This document shows, in pieces, positions 7,237 to 15,923 of a stretch of 64,000 bases of DNA. The notes beneath the pieces are model-generated. The model worked only from the letters and a program-made list of their open reading frames with translations. It was not told the DNA's origin and did not search any database. Source of the stretch: CAZVLQ01 sp964628185 (GTDB lineage Bacteria > Pseudomonadota > Zetaproteobacteria > Mariprofundales > Mariprofundaceae); NCBI GenBank assembly GCA_964628185.1, contig CAZVLQ010000008.1:1-64000 (forward strand), written 5' to 3'. The position numbers were made by a program, and so were the translations under genes. Numbering within the stretch: position 1 is the first letter of the stretch; each line of letters starts with the position of its first letter.

Positions 7237-8460
7237 TCATGGCCGTATTCGCTCAAGTTCATCCTGAATCCGTATTGCCTCGTTTGCCGGAACATCGGCT
7301 TCACGCGCCCATTGCCTCCAGCATTCGATACTGTCCGCCACCTTGTCCACGATGGCATTCGCCTCATTTCGATGAATATCCACTATTGCCGCTACGGAGA
7401 TCAGGTCCGTACGGTCTATTCCTTTTCCCTTACCGTTGATACTCGTCGTATGCTCTCCGCCGGGACCATCCGTAAAGCTCAGGTCATAGCCCGGAGACAG
7501 ACGCCACTCCCCATCCTCGCCCATGAGGAAAGCAAACTGTTTGACATGGTCATCACGGTTGTGGGCAAGTACGTTGAACGTCATCAGGCGGAACGCCCGC
7601 TGCACGTCGCTTGCGTCACGGGTTAAATCCAAGGTCAGTTTCAGCAGGTCGATGTAGTCGGCGCATGGTTCACGAAAGCTGCCACCGATCATGTTGCCGA
7701 AGCTATGCATGTGAATGCGCCGCTTTCCGATCCTGTCGAACCGTTTAACACCGAAATAGCGCTTTCCGTCTCTGGCCTCAAACAGGCGTGTCTCGGGCAT
7801 GTCGATACCCGCCGCCCGTGCCATCCCCGCATAGGCATATTCTACCGGCCCGGCATAGGCGGCGTCTTTTCTAGCACAGAACTTGATCATCCATGGCTCA
7901 AAGTTCGCCGGCAGCATATCGGCGCCGGAGATGATGTCGTTATTCCTGATCCCGACAAGCACCTTGGGGCGGGCGCCGCCGGGTGAGCCACCGGCCGCAA
8001 GCAGTACGGGCAGAATTTCCGCCGTGTCTCCTTCCAGCACATCCTGCGCGTTCGCGGCCAGTTGCTGAATGTCCAGCAGTTCATTTTCGTTATTTTTCCG
8101 CTCAATCGCGGGGACATAAGTCAGCGCACCCATCGTACGCCGGCCAAGCCAGGCCAGGCGGTAGAGCGGGCTTACGGTCGCCGGGTCTTGACCACCGCGG
8201 CGCAGATGACGATCCATGAGTAGAAGGCCCCAGCCATCGGGCAGCGAATCATCGAAAACACCGTGCAATCCACGCCACAGCCCGGTTTGGTCCCGGTGCA
8301 GCCCTTTGGATAAAGGCAGGAGATAGGGGGATATTTCCAGTCCGGAGCGGATGAACCCGGCATCGTATTCGAACACGATGCTTCCCTTATCTTCGGCAAG
8401 CCTGCCCACGCGCACGGGCGCATCAGGGTCGGCGCCGTAACACACGTTCAGAATGTTCAT
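7237..8460 (-). CDS. hipA: HipA-family serine/threonine kinase toxin
   Basis: HipA toxins are kinases; the E. coli protein phosphorylates glutamyl-tRNA synthetase and induces persistence. This 407-residue protein has a HipA N-1-like domain, then the ATP-loop region AAGGSPGGARPKVLV, VKRFDR, the catalytic segment LAHNRDDHVKQFAF and the metal-binding LSPGYDLSF. All kinase motifs appear intact, so it may be active. Its ATG at 8460 overlaps the hipB stop as ATGA, the normal antitoxin-first arrangement. The operon faces away from gloA and ends close to the DHH operon, with convergent 3' ends 28 bases apart. Confidence 0.92.
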   Translation of the reverse strand: MNILNVCYGADPDAPVRVGRLAEDKGSIVFEYDAGFIRSGLEISPYLLPLSKGLHRDQTGLWRGLHGVFDDSLPDGWGLLLMDRHLRRGGQDPATVSPLYRLAWLGRRTMGALTYVPAIERKNNENELLDIQQLAANAQDVLEGDTAEILPVLLAAGGSPGGARPKVLVGIRNNDIISGADMLPANFEPWMIKFCARKDAAYAGPVEYAYAGMARAAGIDMPETRLFEARDGKRYFGVKRFDRIGKRRIHMHSFGNMIGGSFREPCADYIDLLKLTLDLTRDASDVQRAFRLMTFNVLAHNRDDHVKQFAFLMGEDGEWRLSPGYDLSFTDGPGGEHTTSINGKGKGIDRTDLISVAAIVDIHRNEANAIVDKVADSIECWRQWAREADVPANEAIRIQDELERIRP

Positions 8461-8759
8461 CGGCGGCCCCTGGCGGGCAGTCCGGATTGGCGCCGGTCCA
8501 TTTCATCGATGCTGCCCGGTCCGGGAAGCTCAAACATCTCTTCCATACGCCCAATCCGGCCGAGCGCATGCGCGATCCGGAGGAAATTATGCAGAGACAC
8601 ATTTTCCCCGCGCTCCATATTCTTGACGGTGCCGAGCGACACCCCCGCCTTTCTGGCGAGCGTTTCCTGTTTCCATCCACGGTAAAGGCGCAGCGCTTTG
8701 GCTTTACGGCCGAGGCACAGTTGAATATCACGTGGTGAATTGTATTTTATAGGTAACAT
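8457..8759 (-). CDS. hipB: HipB-type Xre family antitoxin
   Basis: This roughly 100-residue protein carries a Cro/C1-type helix-turn-helix: LCLGRKAKALRLYRGWKQET, then LARKAGVSLGTVKNMERGE. A Pro/Gly/Arg-rich tail follows. HipB represses the operon and binds HipA. I chose ATG 8759 rather than 8786, because the extra upstream codons (PICIIICN) are atypical and lie in AT-rich promoter-like sequence. Upstream, around 8752-8765, there is a GTAA-CATA-TTAC palindrome that could be an operator. The region 8760-8820 is clearly more AT-rich than its surroundings, which fits a transferred toxin-antitoxin module. Confidence 0.88.
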   Translation of the reverse strand: MLPIKYNSPRDIQLCLGRKAKALRLYRGWKQETLARKAGVSLGTVKNMERGENVSLHNFLRIAHALGRIGRMEEMFELPGPGSIDEMDRRQSGLPARGRR

Positions 8760-8878
8760 ATTACATATAATTATACATATTGGCATGAAATAGGCAAGAT
8801 ATTATCTATTATAAATCCACCTCACGGTGATTTATGAATCCTGCGAGTTTGGCAAATGAGTAAGGTGAACGCTACCCT

Positions 8879-9262
8879 CTACCCCTGCTGAATCAGTTCG
8901 ATCCTGTAGCCGTCCGGGTCCTCCACAAAGGCGATGACGGTGTTGCCGTGCTTCATCGGGCCGGGTTCGCGTACCACCTTGCCACCAGCCGTCTTGATGC
9001 CCTCACATACCTTGTAGATGTCATCCACGCCGATGGCGACATGGCCGAAGCCGTTGCCGGGATCGTAGGATGCGGTATCCCAGTTGTGGGTCAACTCAAT
9101 GACGGCGCTGTCACTTTCATCACCATAGCCGACAAAGGCCAGCGTGAATTTGCCGCCCGGATAGTCTTTTTTACGTAGCAGGCGCATGCCCAGCACCCTG
9201 GTGTAAAAAGCCAGCGACCGGTCCAGATCGCCGACCCGCAGCATGGTATGCAGGATTCGCAT
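8879..9262 (-). CDS. gloA: lactoylglutathione lyase (glyoxalase I)
   Basis: GloA isomerises the methylglyoxal-glutathione hemithioacetal to S-lactoylglutathione. The 127-residue protein matches the bacterial nickel-type enzyme in length. It shows MRILHTMLRVGDLDRSLAFY with metal ligand His5, VIELTHNWD with a Glu ligand, GFGHVAIGVDD with His, and the final Glu in DGYRIELIQ. The gene stands alone between hipBA and a divergent gene at 9350. The next enzyme of the pathway, gloB, is in the same window at 15068-15850. Confidence 0.96.
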   Translation of the reverse strand: MRILHTMLRVGDLDRSLAFYTRVLGMRLLRKKDYPGGKFTLAFVGYGDESDSAVIELTHNWDTASYDPGNGFGHVAIGVDDIYKVCEGIKTAGGKVVREPGPMKHGNTVIAFVEDPDGYRIELIQQG

Positions 9263-9349
9263 GATAATTTCTCCCCGGATACATGATTTTATGGTTAATC
9301 ATTCCGATTATAGCTTGCACTTGTGCCTTGCGTTAACCATAACCTGGAT

Positions 9350-9748
9350 ATGGATCATGCTGTGTGCCTGTATTGCGGTGAGGCCCTGGGCCGTTACGCC
9401 TTTGGCGAGGACCATCCCTTTGGTCCGCTGAGATTGCCGGCGTTCATGGCCGAGGCCGGAAAAAGGGGACTGCTGGACCGGGTATGCGCCTGCACCCTCG
9501 TGCAGGCGGATCGGGCGGCGATTGAACGATTTCACAGTGCTGATTCGCTGGCCGGTGATCCGATTACGCATCTGGCCTATTCCGTATCGGCGCACCGCCA
9601 TGCCGCGGCGCGGCTGTGCGCGCTGGCGGAGGAATTATGTGGAGGCCGGATGCTGGCGCTCGGCGGAGGCGGCTACCGGCTTGACAACCTGTCCGCAGCA
9701 TGGTGCGCGGCGCTGGAATCCATGCTTGAGACGGATGCAGGGTTGTGA
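9350..9748 (+). pseudogene. histone-deacetylase/AcuC-like gene with internal in-frame deletion
   Basis: The first about 60 residues (YCGEALGRYAFGEDHPFGPL, then RLPAFM and IERFHS) match the N-terminus of AcuC-type deacetylases. The rest (ADSLAGDPITHLAYS, LALGGGGYRLDNLSAAWC) matches their C-terminus. The central about 200-250 residues with the HHA and DxHHGDG catalytic motifs are missing, and the join F-H-S/A-D-S-L is in frame. One metal-ligand motif (G-x-D-S-x-x-G-D-P in the family) survives in part. At 132 residues the protein cannot have normal deacetylase chemistry. The frame is open and the stop overlaps the next gene's GTG start, so it may still be translated to couple that gene. Confidence 0.75.
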
Positions 9749-10224
9749 AACTGCTCTGCGACGAAATGCTTGTGCGTCTTGGACGCTGGTTGCGGGCGGC
9801 GGGCTATGACACCGCCATTGCCGAACCGGGTATGCCTGACCGGGAAGTCGTGGCTCAGGCGTTCAGCGAGGGGCGGCTCCTGATTACCCGTGACCGTAAA
9901 ATGGCCGAGCATCGGCTGGCCCGGGGGCGCTTGATCATTCTGAATGCGAAAGATCTCCATGATCAGGCGCGAGAAGTAGCGGCCCGCCTTTGTATCGACT
10001 GGACCCGACGCCCGTTTTCCCGTTGCCTGGTTTGCAATACGCCGCTGAAGCGGGGCGAGGAACGACATTTCTTACAGGTGCCACCGGAGAGCCGTGAGGC
10101 GATTGATGAGGTGTATATCTGCCCCGGTTGCGGCAAGACCTTCTGGCACGGCTCGCATGTGGCGCGTATGCGTCGTAAGCTGGCCGGCTGGAAGGCGACT
10201 CATGGGGCGCAAGATCATAAATGA
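9745..10224 (+). CDS. Mut7-C RNase-domain protein with zinc ribbon
   Basis: This 159-residue protein starts at GTG 9745 (VKLLCDEMLVRLGRWLRAAG), overlapping the previous stop as GTGA. It has a PIN-like Mut7-C fold with Asp residues in CDEMLVRLGRWLRAAGYDT, DREVV and LITRDRKMAEHR. A C-terminal zinc ribbon follows, with CLVCNTPL and CPGCGKTFWHGSH. The family (DUF5615/Mut7-C) is widespread in bacteria and predicted to be a nuclease, but its substrate is unknown. Family members often sit near the AcuC-type gene seen here. The four ribbon cysteines are intact. Confidence 0.85.
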   Translation: MKLLCDEMLVRLGRWLRAAGYDTAIAEPGMPDREVVAQAFSEGRLLITRDRKMAEHRLARGRLIILNAKDLHDQAREVAARLCIDWTRRPFSRCLVCNTPLKRGEERHFLQVPPESREAIDEVYICPGCGKTFWHGSHVARMRRKLAGWKATHGAQDHK

Positions 10225-10476
10225 AACCACATGCGGTGAGTCGAGGTGTTCAGCCCGCAAAGTGTGTCAGCACAGCCATGCTTTGCGATGCGCTGTTGCG
10301 CATTGCTGCCCCGGTCTCCGACGGGTTAATATGCGCCGGCATTCAGGGCCGGCTCTGGAAAATGGCCTGTTACACATTATGTCCGATGCGATTTAGCTGA
10401 CTCTGGCAAGCTCGCCAGGGTTAAAAAGCACGGGAATATTTTTGGTTCCGGCAACGCCGGGAGGGGAGGAATCATC

Positions 10477-11406
10477 ATGCAACTGGCAATGATTGGTCTG
10501 GGCCGCATGGGAGGCAACATGGTGCGGCGGCTGGTGCGGGGGGGACACCGGGTGGTGGCCTATGACGTGGACGCCGCACCGGGCGAGGCGCTGGCAGCGG
10601 AACTGGAGGCCGTCTCGTCTGCCTCCGACCCGGCCGATGTCGTTAAACAGCTTGCCGCGCCGCACGTTATCTGGGTGATGGTGCCGCAGCAGTTTGTGGA
10701 TGATACGCTTTCCGCATTGCTGGATGCGGGCCTGGAATCCGGCGATGTGATTGTGGATGGCGGAAATTCCAGTTATAAAGACAGCCGTCGCCGCGGTCAC
10801 GAGCTGGCTAAAAAAGGCATCCTGTTTGCCGACTGCGGTACATCCGGCGGCGTGTGGGGCCTGCAAAACGGCTATTCACTGATGATCGGCGGGGAAGAGG
10901 AGACGATTGCACTGATTACACCGGCGCTTACGGCGCTGGCATCGAATGCTGGCAAGGGCTGGGGCCATGTCGGGCCCGTGGGTGCGGGCCATTTCGTCAA
11001 AATGGTTCACAACGGTATCGAATACGGCATGATGCAGGCCTTTGCCGAGGGCTTCGATCTGATGCAGGCCAGGCAGGAATTTAATCTGGACATGCATCAG
11101 ATTGCCCGCATCTGGCAGCATGGCTCCGTGGTCAGTTCATGGTTGCTGGATCTGATTGGTGACGCACTGGAAAAGGATGGCCGCTTATCCGCTTTGTCCG
11201 ACTGGATGGATGATTCCGGCGAGGGGCGCTGGATGGCGGAGGAAGCCATCGACCTGGGCGTTCCTGCACCGGTGATGACGCTGGCCCTGCACATGCGTTT
11301 TCGCAGCCGTCAGCAGCCTGCCTTTGCCGGAAAGGTGGTCAATGCCATGCGGGCGGGCTTTGGCGGACATGCCATCAGGGCGGCCGGTGAGGAAGAGACT
11401 TCATGA
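10477..11406 (+). CDS. gnd: 6-phosphogluconate dehydrogenase, short decarboxylating type
   Basis: This enzyme oxidatively decarboxylates 6-phosphogluconate to ribulose-5-phosphate. The 309-residue length and motifs indicate the short class, often NAD-preferring: MQLAMIGLGRMGGNMVRRL (Rossmann GxGxMG), VDGGNSSYKDSRRR, DCGTSGGVWGLQNGYSLMIG, GAGHFVKMVHNGIEYGMMQA. An unusually strong GGAGGGGAGGA Shine-Dalgarno lies about 8 bases before ATG. A CCGGC-AAC-GCCGG hairpin lies just upstream of it and could affect translation. The stop overlaps zwf by 4 bases. With zwf and pgl it encodes the complete oxidative pentose phosphate branch. Confidence 0.95.
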   Translation: MQLAMIGLGRMGGNMVRRLVRGGHRVVAYDVDAAPGEALAAELEAVSSASDPADVVKQLAAPHVIWVMVPQQFVDDTLSALLDAGLESGDVIVDGGNSSYKDSRRRGHELAKKGILFADCGTSGGVWGLQNGYSLMIGGEEETIALITPALTALASNAGKGWGHVGPVGAGHFVKMVHNGIEYGMMQAFAEGFDLMQARQEFNLDMHQIARIWQHGSVVSSWLLDLIGDALEKDGRLSALSDWMDDSGEGRWMAEEAIDLGVPAPVMTLALHMRFRSRQQPAFAGKVVNAMRAGFGGHAIRAAGEEETS

Positions 11407-12899
11407 ATGAACATGTTTTTCCGGTTGGCGGGCTTCAGCCGGATAACGCGGATATCGTTATTTTCGGCGCCACCGGTGATTTGTCACAACGCAAGCTGCT
11501 GCCGGCGCTGGCGCACATGTACCGGTGGAACCTGATCGCACCGGGAAGCCGTATTATCGGCGTGATACGCGATTCGGATCAGGTGCGTTCATGGCACGAC
11601 CAGGCGCATGCGTCGCTGCTGAAATATGCGCCGGACACGGTAACCGATCCCGGGATGTGGCAGGGGTTTGCCAGCATGCTGCACCCCCTTCAGGGCGATC
11701 TCGAAAATCTCGAAAGCTTTCGGAAGCTTCATGATGTCGTGGAAGATTCCGCTTCATCCATGAATGCCATGTTTTATTTTGCCATTCCGCCCGCCTTTTA
11801 CGATGTGACGGCCAGGCATCTGCATGAGGTGGAACTCACGTGCGAGGATCGCGGCTGGCGCAGGCTGGTGATTGAGAAACCCTTCGGTATGAGCCTCTCC
11901 ACCGCCAGGAAACTCAACAAGTGCCTGCTTTGTTATTTCTCCGAAAAACAGATCTACCGGATTGATCATTATCTTGGCAAGGAAAGCGTACAGAACCTGC
12001 TGGCCTTCCGCTTTGCCAACGCGGTGTTTGAGCCATTGTGGAATCGCACCTATATCGACCATGTCCAGATTACCGTGGCGGAAACCCTGGGAGTGGAATA
12101 TCGCGGCGCCTACTATGAAAAGGCCGGTATTTTACGCGACATGATCCAGAGTCATCTGCTGCAGTTGCTTACCCTTGTAGCCATGGAACCACCGGCGGAA
12201 ATGACGGCCACGGGTGTGCGTAATGAAAAAATCAAGGTATTGCACGCCATGCGGCCTATACGGGAAGAGGATGTGGAACGCTACACGGTACGCGCCCAGT
12301 ACGGTCCCGGCATGATTGACGGCTCTCCTGTCGCAGGTTACCGCTGGGAGCCGAAAGTGGCGCATGATTCGAACACGGCAACATTCGCGGCCGCCAAGCT
12401 GTTTGTGGACAATTGGCGCTGGCAGGGCGTGCCCTTCCTGCTGCGCACGGGGAAACGGCTTCCGGAACGGGTATCTGAAATCGCCATCCGCTTCCGCAAG
12501 GTCCCACTGAACCTGTTCAGGCACAACAGTACAAAGCTGGCCGAAAATGAACTGGTGTTTCGCCTCCAGCCCAACGAAGGCATGAGTCTGGCGCTGAATG
12601 CCAAACAGCCGGGGCTTTCCATGCGTCTGCATCCCCTTCGCTTGCATGCGCCCTACGCGAAGGCGGGCTCCGGTATGCCGGAGGCTTACGAGACGCTGCT
12701 GCACGATGTGTTGCTCGGGGATGCGACTCTGTTTACCCGGGCGGATGAGGTCGAGGAGGCCTGGCGCGTGCTGGAGCCTGTTATCAGGGTTTGGGATGAA
12801 AGCAGGGTGGTGACGCTTTATCCCGCCGGAACCTGGGATATTCCGGGGCTGAATCAATTAACCGGGGATTGTGAGAGCGGTTGGCGGCTGCTGAGCTGA
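11403..12899 (+). CDS. zwf: glucose-6-phosphate 1-dehydrogenase
   Basis: Zwf oxidises glucose-6-phosphate to 6-phosphogluconolactone with NADP or NAD reduction. The 498-residue protein has the cofactor motif IVIFGATGDLSQRKLLPAL, the catalytic RIDHYLGKESVQNLLAFRFA, FEPLWNRTYIDHVQIT, and a late FLLRTGKRLPERVSEI. All catalytic segments are intact. The ATG overlaps the gnd stop as ATGA, and pgl starts 2 bases after its stop, so gnd, zwf and pgl are one translationally linked unit in reverse pathway order. Confidence 0.97.
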   Translation: MNEHVFPVGGLQPDNADIVIFGATGDLSQRKLLPALAHMYRWNLIAPGSRIIGVIRDSDQVRSWHDQAHASLLKYAPDTVTDPGMWQGFASMLHPLQGDLENLESFRKLHDVVEDSASSMNAMFYFAIPPAFYDVTARHLHEVELTCEDRGWRRLVIEKPFGMSLSTARKLNKCLLCYFSEKQIYRIDHYLGKESVQNLLAFRFANAVFEPLWNRTYIDHVQITVAETLGVEYRGAYYEKAGILRDMIQSHLLQLLTLVAMEPPAEMTATGVRNEKIKVLHAMRPIREEDVERYTVRAQYGPGMIDGSPVAGYRWEPKVAHDSNTATFAAAKLFVDNWRWQGVPFLLRTGKRLPERVSEIAIRFRKVPLNLFRHNSTKLAENELVFRLQPNEGMSLALNAKQPGLSMRLHPLRLHAPYAKAGSGMPEAYETLLHDVLLGDATLFTRADEVEEAWRVLEPVIRVWDESRVVTLYPAGTWDIPGLNQLTGDCESGWRLLS

Positions 12900-12901
12900 T
12901 C

Positions 12902-13567
12902 ATGTATGTTTATCCGGATGCGGTGGCCATGGCCCGGGCAGCAGCCGAAAAAATTGCCTGCTGCTGTGCCGCGGCCATCAGGGATAAGGATACATTTTAC
13001 GTTGCCCTTTCCGGCGGAAATACACCGGTTCGCTGTTATGAGCTTCTGCGAAATATGCAGATGGACTGGCGTCACGTGCATGTGTATTTTAGCGATGAGC
13101 GCTGTCTGCCCAGGGGGGATGCGGAGCGCAATGATACGATGGCATGTCAGACCTTGTTGAAGCATGTGTCGATTCCATCCGGCCATATCCACTCCATTCC
13201 GGCGGAGCTGGGGCCGGAGGATGGCGCGACCGCCTACGCGGAGATTCTTACGCGTATTCCCGCGCTGGATCTGGTCCTGCTCGGCATCGGGGAAGACGGC
13301 CACACGGCCAGCCTGTTCCCTTGTCATCCGGCACTGACGGATAATCGCCTGGCCATACCGGTCCATGCTGCGCCCAAACCACCGCCGGAACGTGTGACCA
13401 TGGGCTATTCGATGCTTAACGGAGCGCGGCTGCGCATGGTGATGGCCGCTGGCGCCGGCAAGCACGAAGTGATCAGGCGCATCAGACGAGGAGAGGATCT
13501 GCCGGCCGCCAGGCTGGCGTCGAGTGCGTGGTATGTGGATACTGAAGCGGTGCGGAAGGATGAATAG
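12902..13567 (+). CDS. pgl: 6-phosphogluconolactonase
   Basis: Pgl hydrolyses 6-phosphogluconolactone, the step between zwf and gnd. The 221-residue protein has the DevB-type motifs FYVALSGGNTPVRCYELL, VYFSDERCLP, LLGIGEDGHTASLFP and RVTMGYSML. I chose ATG 12902, two bases after zwf, because M-Y-V-Y-P-D-A fits the family start; an in-frame ATG at 12881 would overlap zwf. The 3' end overlaps the following lipoprotein gene by 8 bases. Confidence 0.94.
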   Translation: MYVYPDAVAMARAAAEKIACCCAAAIRDKDTFYVALSGGNTPVRCYELLRNMQMDWRHVHVYFSDERCLPRGDAERNDTMACQTLLKHVSIPSGHIHSIPAELGPEDGATAYAEILTRIPALDLVLLGIGEDGHTASLFPCHPALTDNRLAIPVHAAPKPPPERVTMGYSMLNGARLRMVMAAGAGKHEVIRRIRRGEDLPAARLASSAWYVDTEAVRKDE

Positions 13568-14678
13568 TACGGGGTATTTGCGTTACTTTTGCATGGCCCT
13601 TGTGCTGTTGATGGCGCTGACTTCGTGCGCCAGAACCCGTGTTCAGATGACGGGGGATTTATGGCAGCAGTGGCGTGCCATGGATGCCCTGATGCAGTCC
13701 GATTATCCCGATGCCGTGCCCATCGTGCTGGTGCACGGCTGGAATGGCAGCGAGTTCAGTTGGCCGGAGGCGCGGGTGCTTGCCGGACTGGAGCAAAAGC
13801 TTGACCGGGACATCTATTATTTTTCCTATCGCACAGGCCTCATTACCAGCCGCTTTCCTCCGATTGAGATCCTGGAGGAGGAACTGGAGCGTTTCCTGCA
13901 CAACTTCAGGCGGGTTGATATTGTTGCGCACAGTATGGGCGGTCTGCTGATCCGGCAGTATCTGCAACATCATCCCGACCATCACATCAGGCGCCTGGTT
14001 TTTCTGGCGACACCGCATTTCGGCACGGATGCAGCCAGGACGCTGGCGAACCTGACCAACGTCAGCCCGCTGGGAAATCTGCAGGCGGAAGAGATGCAGC
14101 CCGGAAGCGGCTTTCTCTGGCAACTCAATGCGGCGAAAGGCACGGAGTTGAAAGGCATCGAGGTGCTTAATGTTTATGTGGGGCGGAAAGATATTGTCAA
14201 TTCGGACTTCATTGTCAGACCGTTTTCAGCCTATCTTCCATGGGGGCGAAACATCACCTATGGCGTGGGCCACCACTCACTGGCCAGACATTTTACCGAG
14301 TCCGGGCTTATTATGGATTTTCTTGCTTCAGGCGCGTTGCCCGGGAATGCTCCGCCGCCTGAACAACGCAACATCTGGCTGCGTGTGATTGATTCGGATA
14401 ACCGTGCTTACGCGGGCTTGAGCGAATCATCCGTCAAACGGTTGAATGCGAAGGGCATTCCTGTTCACACGGGCATCTCGGTCTGTTGCAAACTGCCGAC
14501 CCGGATCAGTCCCGGTATAAGCCGGACCGTGGTGCTTGAGGACGTGCAACCGGATGAAACGATTGTGATCAAGCCCGGAAAGGGGCTGCCGACCGTCATG
14601 GTCCATGCCAGAAACCTGCTGGCCGCCCGGCAGCCAGTCGTACTCAAGGAATTGAAATTACCGCTGGCGGCGAGGTGA
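13560..14678 (+). CDS. lipoprotein alpha/beta hydrolase (lipase-like)
   Basis: This 372-residue protein has a signal peptide ending in the lipobox LMALTSC (Cys23), so it should be a membrane-anchored lipoprotein. The hydrolase core follows: VPIVLVHGWNGSEFSW (oxyanion region, about residue 54), the nucleophile elbow VAHSMGG with Ser125, and LVFLATPHFGTDAA. A catalytic Asp is likely in the V-G-R-K-D-I stretch and the His in GVGHHSLA. It resembles triacylglycerol lipase or PGAP1-like esterases; the substrate is unknown. ATG 13560 sits inside the end of pgl, so it is probably cotranscribed with the pentose phosphate operon, an odd pairing with no obvious metabolic link. Confidence 0.8.
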   Translation: MNSTGYLRYFCMALVLLMALTSCARTRVQMTGDLWQQWRAMDALMQSDYPDAVPIVLVHGWNGSEFSWPEARVLAGLEQKLDRDIYYFSYRTGLITSRFPPIEILEEELERFLHNFRRVDIVAHSMGGLLIRQYLQHHPDHHIRRLVFLATPHFGTDAARTLANLTNVSPLGNLQAEEMQPGSGFLWQLNAAKGTELKGIEVLNVYVGRKDIVNSDFIVRPFSAYLPWGRNITYGVGHHSLARHFTESGLIMDFLASGALPGNAPPPEQRNIWLRVIDSDNRAYAGLSESSVKRLNAKGIPVHTGISVCCKLPTRISPGISRTVVLEDVQPDETIVIKPGKGLPTVMVHARNLLAARQPVVLKELKLPLAAR

Positions 14679-14682
14679 CAGG

Positions 14683-14832
14683 ATGGCTTGCTGTGATGAT
14701 CCGCGCGTGCGCAGGGAAAGGCCGTTTCCCGCCGTTATGGCAGTGCTTGCCGCCATATTGCTGGTGGCGGGCGGGGCGCTGCTGATTCTGCTAGCCCGTA
14801 TATTGCATGAAGGATTCGGAATTCAGGCTTGA
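14683..14832 (+). CDS. 49-residue single-pass membrane protein, C-terminus from a mobile element
   Basis: The ATG at 14683 follows a GAGGTGACAGG ribosome-site-like stretch, 4 bases after the lipoprotein gene. The product is MACCDDPRVRRERPFPAV, then a hydrophobic helix MAVLAAILLVAGGALLILLA. The frame enters the palindromic element at 14791 and ends within it (RILHEGFGIQA). The native C-terminus is therefore lost or was never longer. It could be a small real membrane protein or the 5' end of a truncated gene. No function is assigned. Confidence 0.4.
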   Translation: MACCDDPRVRRERPFPAVMAVLAAILLVAGGALLILLARILHEGFGIQA

Positions 14833-15042
14833 GCAGGCTTGGCAGGCTGGTTGATCGGGCGAAAAAGCATAGCCGTAGCTATGGTTTGAGGCCGAGCGGC
14901 CAGGATGCCGAGCCTGATCGGGTCTGAAACCGGATAGGACAAAGCGTAACCACGGATAAAGTGGCGTGGATCCGTGTAATCTGTTGATATAATGTAATAT
15001 CCTGTCCACCAGATGTCCGCCTTCATGCAATATACGGGCTAG
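14791..15042. mobile_element. 252-bp palindrome-ended element, family C, full-length copy
   Basis: The ends are inverted repeats, CTAGCCCGTATATTGCATGA at 14791-14810 mirrored at 15023-15042, continuing a few bases inward (GAAGG). Both edges are CTAG. It contains no convincing gene. The right 132 bp (14911-15042) recur as 62022-62153 with high identity, so this is a dispersed family. It separates a small membrane-protein gene from gloB, whose stop lies 26 bases beyond the right end. Internal short palindromes such as CATAGC-CGTA-GCTATG suggest strong secondary structure. Confidence 0.8.
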
Positions 15043-15067
15043 ATTCCTAACAGGGCCGGAGACGGCG

Positions 15068-15850
15068 CTACCATCGATCCCTGGCGGCTCGAATATGGGT
15101 AAATACGCTGATTGGGTCATGTGCGATGCCATGTTCTCCCGCATAGGTCAGCCTGAAAGCATCATCAGCTACCAGCAGAAAGGGATTGGTGATCCGTTCT
15201 TCCTCAAGCGTGCCGGGGATGGTTGGCAGGTTTCTGCGCCGTTTCTCCTGCTCCCGTTCCAGCCGTTTTCCGATTGCGTCGCCTTGAATGACGTGCCTGA
15301 TGCAGAATGCCAGATTGTTCAGCGTATATTCATGTGCGCAGTAGAAACGTGTTGCGAGGGGGAGCCGCATGATTTTCTCCAGACTGTCCCACATCTGTTC
15401 CGGCGTGCCTTCAAACAACCGGCCGCAACCGGCGCCAAACAGCGTATCTCCGCAAAACAGGGCATCTCCGACGAGGAAGGCGATATGCCCGAGGGTATGA
15501 CCGGGTACGTACAGAACGGATATATCCAGCTTGCCCAGTTTGAGCCGGGAGTCTCCATCCACGGCCATATCCAGTCCGGGAATACGCCTGGCATCGTACG
15601 ACGAACCGATCACTGTACACCCGTATCCGGATTTAAGTTCCGGATTGGCGCCGACATGGTCCCGGTGATGATGCGTATTCATGATATGCGTTATGTTTCC
15701 ACCCAGTTGCGCGCACGCGGCTTCCACGGGCGCGGCATCGGCCGGATCCACACAGACCAGCGCACCCTCCGCTTCAATAAGATAAACGTAATTATCACTC
15801 AGCACGGGTATCTGGTGCACGGTGAATCCGTTGTGCGCATATGACCACAT
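15068..15850 (-). CDS. gloB: hydroxyacylglutathione hydrolase (glyoxalase II)
   Basis: GloB hydrolyses S-lactoylglutathione to lactate and glutathione. The 260-residue protein has the metallo-beta-lactamase signature MNTHHHRDHVGANPEL, VLYVPGHTLGHIAFL, ALFCGDTLFGAGCGRLFEG and FYCAHEYTLNNLAF, all metal ligands present. Its length matches type II glyoxalases. The 3' end lies beside the family C mobile element. It pairs functionally with gloA, about 6 kb away. Confidence 0.95.
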   Translation of the reverse strand: MWSYAHNGFTVHQIPVLSDNYVYLIEAEGALVCVDPADAAPVEAACAQLGGNITHIMNTHHHRDHVGANPELKSGYGCTVIGSSYDARRIPGLDMAVDGDSRLKLGKLDISVLYVPGHTLGHIAFLVGDALFCGDTLFGAGCGRLFEGTPEQMWDSLEKIMRLPLATRFYCAHEYTLNNLAFCIRHVIQGDAIGKRLEREQEKRRRNLPTIPGTLEEERITNPFLLVADDAFRLTYAGEHGIAHDPISVFTHIRAARDRW

Positions 15851-15923
15851 AGGATCACTCTATTCCGTTTTCAGCCCCATGAATACGCCTGATGCTTTCA
15901 GCGTGATGCCCCCCGGCTTCAGG

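Noticed and set aside
10225..10476. Possible small RNA or gene before gnd
   Set aside because: Two short hairpins are visible, but no promoter-terminator pair or coding frame with a ribosome site could be supported.
14791..15144. 117-codon minus-strand frame across the family C element
   Set aside because: It is composed of element and gloB-antisense sequence; similar frames appear in the other copy at 62 kb only because the element repeats.
15095..15844. 249-codon plus-strand frame opposite gloB
   Set aside because: It mirrors almost the whole of gloB, which has all catalytic motifs; the antisense product has no family features.
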